A stretch of DNA of 16,635 nt from Bacteriovoracaceae bacterium (GTDB taxonomy: Bacteria; Bdellovibrionota; Bacteriovoracia; Bacteriovoracales; Bacteriovoracaceae). The DNA lies in the NCBI GenBank assembly GCA_947448095.1, contig CANFNN010000028.1:1-16635 (forward strand), in the 5' to 3' direction. Below are positions 12,950-16,635 of this stretch, piece by piece (position 1 is the stretch's first letter; every line of letters starts with the position of its first letter). The notes under the pieces were generated by a model that was not told where the DNA came from, searched no databases, and saw only the letters and a list, made by a program, of their open reading frames with translations. The position numbers and the translations under genes are program-made.

Positions 12950-13449
12950 TATCTTAAGTTACAAGTTTTTCGAATTCTTATTTCATCCAGGTTATTGAAA
13001 ATGAGCTCGGTTACGGTCTGGACATTTTCAGAGTCTTCCTGCATCTTCCATGTACCTTCGAGCCCGTCATTCCCCCAACCGTTACTTCTATCTAGTACTA
13101 AAGTTGTGACTCCATCTTTTAAAATAAGCTGCTCGTCTTGAATCGTATAGGTGAATTGTTTTTCGTCCGAAATCTCCAGATCACAACTAAGTTCCTGATC
13201 ATGGTCCGAATCAAGGGACTGCTCGACTAAGATCAATTGACTATTTTCAATTGAGATTGGAGTGGTGATTTCTGCGATATATTTTTTTCTGAATTCAGTT
13301 GTCTCAATTGCATCTACCTTCAGTGTTTCTGAAGTCTCACACAAAGTAATTTGATTGCTGCCTGCGCGACATTTTCCAGGTCGAATTCGAGTCGATTCGT
13401 TACACGCGGTCAGAATTAAAAGAGCAAAAAGAAGGGTCACTGTTTTCAT
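12949..13449 (-). CDS. predicted lipoprotein, 166 aa
   Basis: The N-terminus is a lipoprotein signal: MKTVTLLFALLILTAC with lipobox LTAC and lipidated C16. The mature part is acidic and rich in beta-like segments, with five further cysteines (including C26 and C37, and one near the C-terminus in RKTCNL), which suggests disulfides in the periplasm or on the outer membrane. Residues near 125-135 (NGWGNDGLEGTWKM) resemble the start of a small lipocalin-like or META-type beta domain, but I cannot assign a family. The residue after the lipid cysteine is Asn, not Asp, so Lol sorting to the outer membrane would be expected under enterobacterial rules. There is no good SD before the ATG. It stands alone, divergent from marC. 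Confidence 0.8.
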   Translation of the reverse strand: MKTVTLLFALLILTACNESTRIRPGKCRAGSNQITLCETSETLKVDAIETTEFRKKYIAEITTPISIENSQLILVEQSLDSDHDQELSCDLEISDEKQFTYTIQDEQLILKDGVTTLVLDRSNGWGNDGLEGTWKMQEDSENVQTVTELIFNNLDEIRIRKTCNLR

Positions 13450-13509
13450 ACCGGCATCTTAGCCTTTTTGCCTTTAATCCGGGCTTCGTTTGAATTTTTT
13501 TTACCGTTT

Positions 13510-13538
13510 TTGACAAGAGTGTCTAGAAGTTAGACACT
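13510..13538 (+). promoter_or_regulatory. marC promoter with embedded operator-like inverted repeat
   Basis: A consensus -35 TTGACA (13510-13515) is followed by a perfect inverted repeat: AGTGTCTA (13518-13525), 5-base spacer, TAGACACT (13531-13538). At 17 bases spacing the -10 would be GACACT, a weak hexamer inside the right arm. An 8-bp two-fold site that fills the spacer and -10 is the position expected for a dimeric repressor, or for a MerR-type activator acting across a weak promoter. Confidence 0.5.
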
Positions 13539-13560
13539 AAGAATTCATCCGGGAGAATCG

Positions 13561-14157
13561 ATGTTTTCTACATTCTTAACCAGCTTTACTGCTCAATTCG
13601 TTGCCTTAGATATTATTGGGGCCATTCCCATTTATTTTTCCCTGACCCATGCTATGGAAGAAGGGGAAAGAAACGTCATGGTCAATAAATCCATGCTAGT
13701 GGCATTGGTTGTGGCCTTGGTTTTTATGTTAATTGGGCTGCAAGTTTTTAAATTCATGGGCATTGAAATCTTTGACTTTAAAATGGCCGGAGGCCTAGTT
13801 CTCTTATTGATTGCATTGTCTGAACTTGTTGGTGGACCAGAAGCCGAAAAGAATTCTTCTGGCTCAACCGGAATTGTTCCCATTGCAGTTCCTTTAATTT
13901 CAGGCCCAGGAGTTTTGACAACCTTAATTCTTCAGGTCAGCACTATCGGCTACCTCATGACATTTGTAGCCTTGGTCTTAAATTATGGCCTCGCCTGGGT
14001 GGTACTAAGAAATTCCAGTAAAGTGAAAAACCTTATCGGCAAAGACGGAACACTCATCGTTTCTAAAATTGCTGCACTCCTTCTTGCGGCCTATTCTCTG
14101 GCGATGCTTCGTTCAGGCATCTTTGAAGCCATTTCCTTCTGGAAAATGACTTATTAG
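13561..14157 (+). CDS. MarC-family (UPF0056) integral membrane protein
   Basis: Inner-membrane protein of 198 residues with about six hydrophobic segments. Family hallmarks are visible: an N-terminal helix with LDIIGAIPIYFSLT (usual NPIG.xP.F), FMGIEIFDFKMAGGLVLLLIAL around residues 63-85, and the central IVPIAVPLISGPGVLTTLIL near 105-124 (usual PlaiPllaGPG). GGGAGA precedes the ATG by 5 bases. The gene stands alone, preceded by a promoter with an operator-like inverted repeat and followed by the guaC leader. The molecular function of MarC proteins is not established; the old link to multiple antibiotic resistance was not confirmed for E. coli MarC. Confidence 0.93.
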   Translation: MFSTFLTSFTAQFVALDIIGAIPIYFSLTHAMEEGERNVMVNKSMLVALVVALVFMLIGLQVFKFMGIEIFDFKMAGGLVLLLIALSELVGGPEAEKNSSGSTGIVPIAVPLISGPGVLTTLILQVSTIGYLMTFVALVLNYGLAWVVLRNSSKVKNLIGKDGTLIVSKIAALLLAAYSLAMLRSGIFEAISFWKMTY

Positions 14158-14188
14158 TAGCGCGTTACGGGAAAGAATCCTTGGTTTC

Positions 14189-14205
14189 TCACAAAGATTT
14201 TGTGA
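14189..14205. promoter_or_regulatory. inverted repeat upstream of guaC
   Basis: TCACAAA (14189-14195) and TTTGTGA (14199-14205) are perfect arms around GAT. It lies 42 bases before the guaC ATG and 31 bases after the marC stop. With AAAATTAAAG following, it could act as a weak marC terminator or as an operator for guaC. Half-sites are TCACA/TGTGA but in the reverse orientation and spacing of a CRP site. Confidence 0.4.
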
Positions 14206-14246
14206 AAATTAAAGCATCACACTAACCGTCAACGAGAGAGAAAAAC

Positions 14247-15305
14247 ATGGGATTGATTTTCGCATCTGCCGGGATCTTAGAAAGGTCACGCGGTCTAACT
14301 TTTGATGATGTCCTCCTTATGCCTCGCCACTCCGAGATGAATTCTCGCAAAGCTCCACAGCTTGATTCTCAGGTAACGAAAAACTTCAAGCTGAAAACTC
14401 CCATCATTTCTTCCAACATGGATACCGTGACGGAAAGTGAAATGGCGCTCAAGATGGCCGAACTTGGAGGTCTTGGGATCCTTCACCGTTTTATGTCTCC
14501 AGAAGAACAAATTAATCAAGTGAAACTCATCCGGGACAGAATCAAGGCTTTGGGCCTTCCAGTTGCTGCCAGTATTGGCGTGAAAGAAGATGGTATGAGA
14601 CGGGCGGATATGCTGGCCGATGCGGGGGTTGATATTTTTACCATCGATATCGCTCATGGTGATTCCGTCATGATGTTTGAAACGCTTGATTACGTGAAAA
14701 AAAAATATCCTAAAATTGATGTCATCGCGGGAAATACCGCCATGCCTGAAGGTGTGCGAGGCTTAATCGAACATGGTGCTGATGCTGTAAAAGTGGGTAT
14801 TGGACCAGGATCGATGTGCACAACAAGAATTATTACTGGTTGTGGCGTGCCTCAATTAACGGCGGTTGCGATGTGTGTGTTTGAAGCACAGAAATATAAC
14901 ATTCCAGTTATTGCTGATGGAGGAATTAAAACTTCCGGCGATATTGTGAAAGCTTTCGCGGCCGGGGCTCAGTCGGTGATGCTTGGTTCAATGCTCTCGG
15001 GCTGTCTTGAGACTCCGGGAGAAATTGAAGGTGGGCGCAAACGCTACCGAGGGATGGCCTCTAAAGATGCTCAAGTTTCTTGGCGTGGAGAGCTTCCACA
15101 AGGAATGGCAGCCGAAGGTGAGGCGCGCTGGGTAAATTGTAAGGGATCAGTGGAGAACATTGTGCACGAATTGTGCGGAGGCATACGCTCAGGTATGACT
15201 TACCTCAATGCCAACGTATTATCTGAAATATACAAGAATGCCCGCTTCATGGAGATGACGGCTTCTGGTATGATGGAGTCCAAACCCCACGGACTTAACC
15301 AATAG
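14247..15305 (+). CDS. guaC: GMP reductase (IMPDH/GMPR family without CBS domains)
   Basis: TIM-barrel nucleotide oxidoreductase of 352 residues. Seen: GLTFDDVLLMPRHS (16-29), SSNMDTVTE (55-63), phosphate-loop GPGSMCTTR with C191 and T193, IADGGIKTSGDIVKAFAAG (222-240), flap GMASKDAQ (269-276), E290 in AAEG, and GGIRSGMTYL (311-320). The two CBS domains of IMP dehydrogenase are absent. The segment from GMAS to AAEG has the same length as in GMP reductases and lacks the Arg-Tyr pair that IMP dehydrogenase uses for hydrolysis, and C191/T193/E290 fit the GMP reductase Cys/Thr/Glu set, so I favour GMP + NADPH to IMP + NH3. Some N-terminal wording (LTFDDVLL, VTE) is IMPDH-like, so a shortened IMPDH is the alternative. 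Start: ATG with GAGAGA just upstream. Six bases before the acyltransferase gene. Confidence 0.85.
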   Translation: MGLIFASAGILERSRGLTFDDVLLMPRHSEMNSRKAPQLDSQVTKNFKLKTPIISSNMDTVTESEMALKMAELGGLGILHRFMSPEEQINQVKLIRDRIKALGLPVAASIGVKEDGMRRADMLADAGVDIFTIDIAHGDSVMMFETLDYVKKKYPKIDVIAGNTAMPEGVRGLIEHGADAVKVGIGPGSMCTTRIITGCGVPQLTAVAMCVFEAQKYNIPVIADGGIKTSGDIVKAFAAGAQSVMLGSMLSGCLETPGEIEGGRKRYRGMASKDAQVSWRGELPQGMAAEGEARWVNCKGSVENIVHELCGGIRSGMTYLNANVLSEIYKNARFMEMTASGMMESKPHGLNQ

Positions 15306-15311
15306 GTAAAC

Positions 15312-16635
15312 ATGTTTTCTGATGAAGTTTTAAATGTTGTTCTCTCTTGCCCTAAACTAGCTGAGAGGCTTGCCTCAAGGCCGGATGATCTTGAGAAAGT
15401 GAAAAAAATCTTTAAAGAAATTCACGGCGAGTTCTCACCCACTGTGGTGAACTCTGCCGTGAAGGTCATCGATGCGACTTTTCTGAAACTCTATGATGGT
15501 GTGAACCTGGAAGTTTTTCCGGGAACGGACTTTCACGATTTGAAAGAAAAATATCATGTGATTTTGGTGCCCAATCATCAGTCACATGCCGACTATGTGG
15601 CTTTGACTTATTCTATGTTTAAGAATTTTGAAGTTGCGATTCGTGTGGCAGCAGGAATTAACTTGAACGTTTTTCCCATGGGACAGTTCTTTGGAAAGGC
15701 CGGTGCCTTTTTTATTCGCCGCTCGTTTACTTCAGATCAACTTTATAAAATTACTTTCGAAGCTTACATCTACTACCTTCTGAAAACGAACCAGGTGGTA
15801 GAGTTTTTCTTCGAGGGCGGAAGAACTAGAACGGGCAAATTGTTAAAACCCAAATATGGGTTATTTCAAATGCTGCTTGAAAGTCATGCTCAATTAAAAG
15901 ATTCAAAGCCTTTGATGTTTATTCCTGTTTCTTTGGCCCATGAGCATATTCCTGAAGAGAGGGCGCATGCCAGGGAACTTGGTGGCGGAAAGAAAAAAGC
16001 TGAAAACGGTGCTCAACTCTTTAAGCTGTTTAAACTTTTTAACAAACGTCTCGGAACCATTCACCTTCATTTCGGTGAAGGAATAATTGTTGATGGTTTT
16101 AAAGGTGAGATTAAAGAAGCCACTCAAAAACTGGCTTTCGAATGTTTCACAGCTGTAGGCCGTGGGATGCCGATTACTCCTTCTTCGCTCTTGGCACTTC
16201 TCATGCTGGATGAGCCTTCGGGCGCTTTGACCTGGAAGCAAATTGAAGAGCGAGCGTTGGATGTTGTTCAGTATTGTCAGGCGCTTAATATTCCTCTGAC
16301 CCCGTCATTAAATTCAGGTGCATTTGAGGATTCACTCAGATCTGCCCTGGATATGTTTATTGGTAATAAAAAAATTGAAGTTTTGAAGCGTGAAAAACTG
16401 AATCAGGTTTTTTATTCAATCAAATCTGAGCGGCGAGTAGAAGTTCTCTATCACAAGAATATGATTCTTCATCACTTCTTGGTCTCAGGCATTATTAATT
16501 CAACATGGTTTAATGTTTTTAATGGTTCAATTAAAGATGGAATGTCTCTGACTCGCTATCTTCAGGCCAAGCGTAAGGAACTTAAATATGAGTTCTACCT
16601 TCCTACTGTTCGAGAAATGCTTCAGGAGGCCCTGA
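15312..16635 (+). CDS. PlsB-type glycerol-3-phosphate 1-O-acyltransferase, 5' part
   Basis: Open from the ATG at 15312 to the right edge (441 codons, no stop), so the C-terminus is missing. Membrane-associated acyltransferase expected to acylate position 1 of glycerol-3-phosphate in phospholipid synthesis. Motif I is NHQSHADY (88-95) with the catalytic H89-x4-D94 pair; motif II GKAGAFFIRRS (128-138); motif III FFEGGRTRTGKLLKP (166-180); motif IV near 206-217 (FIPVSLAHEHIP). The order and spacing fit PlsB or the related eukaryote-like GPAT/DHAPAT group rather than PlsC, which is much shorter. AGG precedes the ATG by 6 bases and guaC ends 6 bases upstream, so both are in one operon; the functional link to purine metabolism is not obvious. 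Confidence 0.88.
   Translation, partial: MFSDEVLNVVLSCPKLAERLASRPDDLEKVKKIFKEIHGEFSPTVVNSAVKVIDATFLKLYDGVNLEVFPGTDFHDLKEKYHVILVPNHQSHADYVALTYSMFKNFEVAIRVAAGINLNVFPMGQFFGKAGAFFIRRSFTSDQLYKITFEAYIYYLLKTNQVVEFFFEGGRTRTGKLLKPKYGLFQMLLESHAQLKDSKPLMFIPVSLAHEHIPEERAHARELGGGKKKAENGAQLFKLFKLFNKRLGTIHLHFGEGIIVDGFKGEIKEATQKLAFECFTAVGRGMPITPSSLLALLMLDEPSGALTWKQIEERALDVVQYCQALNIPLTPSLNSGAFEDSLRSALDMFIGNKKIEVLKREKLNQVFYSIKSERRVEVLYHKNMILHHFLVSGIINSTWFNVFNGSIKDGMSLTRYLQAKRKELKYEFYLPTVREMLQEAL

Noticed and set aside
14295..14657. Minus-strand open frame of 120 codons opposite guaC
   Set aside because: Shadow of the well-conserved guaC reading frame; no ribosome binding site or recognisable motif.
14247..15305. 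Calling this gene guaB (IMP dehydrogenase)
   Set aside because: CBS domains and the Arg-Tyr flap motif are missing and the flap is of GMP reductase length. It remains an alternative, as noted in the entry.
15903..16241. Minus-strand open frame of 112 codons opposite the acyltransferase
   Set aside because: It is antisense to a continuous plus-strand frame with all PlsB motifs.
1..16635. CRISPR arrays, insertion sequences, tRNA or rRNA genes, prophage genes
   Set aside because: I saw no regularly spaced repeats, no transposase motifs, no cloverleaf-forming segments and no rRNA signatures. Gaps between genes are all under 200 bases.

Overview
The window is a moderately AT-rich, densely packed bacterial chromosome segment with no tRNA, rRNA, CRISPR array or transposon. 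Gene content (C5-pathway haem operon, a stand-alone CpaF-like ATPase, a Tat-signal intradiol dioxygenase, a PlsB-like acyltransferase, several unrecognised small proteins) and short overlapping operons suggest a Gram-negative diderm. My best guess is the Bdellovibrionota (Bacteriovorax/Peredibacter side), but this is inference and no marker gene in the window proves it.

Layout. At 1-953 the tail of an unknown plus-strand gene meets an unrecognised two-gene minus-strand operon. At 1040-2769 an unknown 229-residue protein is followed 8 bases later by a VirB11/CpaF-type secretion ATPase. At 2821-9181 six minus-strand genes form one tight operon, read in the order hemA, hemC-hemD fusion, hemL, histidine kinase, OmpR-type response regulator, hemE; every junction is an overlap or a gap of 5 bases or fewer. 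At 9355-11300 a small membrane protein and a Na/Pi cotransporter with a PhoU-like tail are divergent from hemA. At 11309-12949 a LysR regulator is divergent from a Tat-exported intradiol dioxygenase-like protein. A lipoprotein (12949-13449) is divergent from a MarC-family membrane protein (13561-14157). GMP reductase (14247-15305) is followed by a PlsB-type acyltransferase that runs off the right edge.

Main result. The haem operon carries its own two-component system between hemL and hemE. This is the arrangement I recall for the HemK/HemR system of Leptospira, a distant phylum. The only promoter region of the operon, upstream of hemA, contains an exact TGACA-N6-TGACA direct repeat (9214-9229, read on the hemA strand), which matches the HemR 'hem-box' as I remember it. 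The repeat sits where the -35 element of hemA should be, and hemA appears to be leaderless. I infer a self-contained, autoregulated haem-biosynthesis control module: HK and RR are made from the operon whose promoter the RR probably binds. hemB and the late genes (hemN/F, hemG, hemH) are not in the window.

Other regulatory structure: a perfect inverted repeat inside the marC promoter, another upstream of guaC, and hairpins at convergent gene ends that overlap stop codons.
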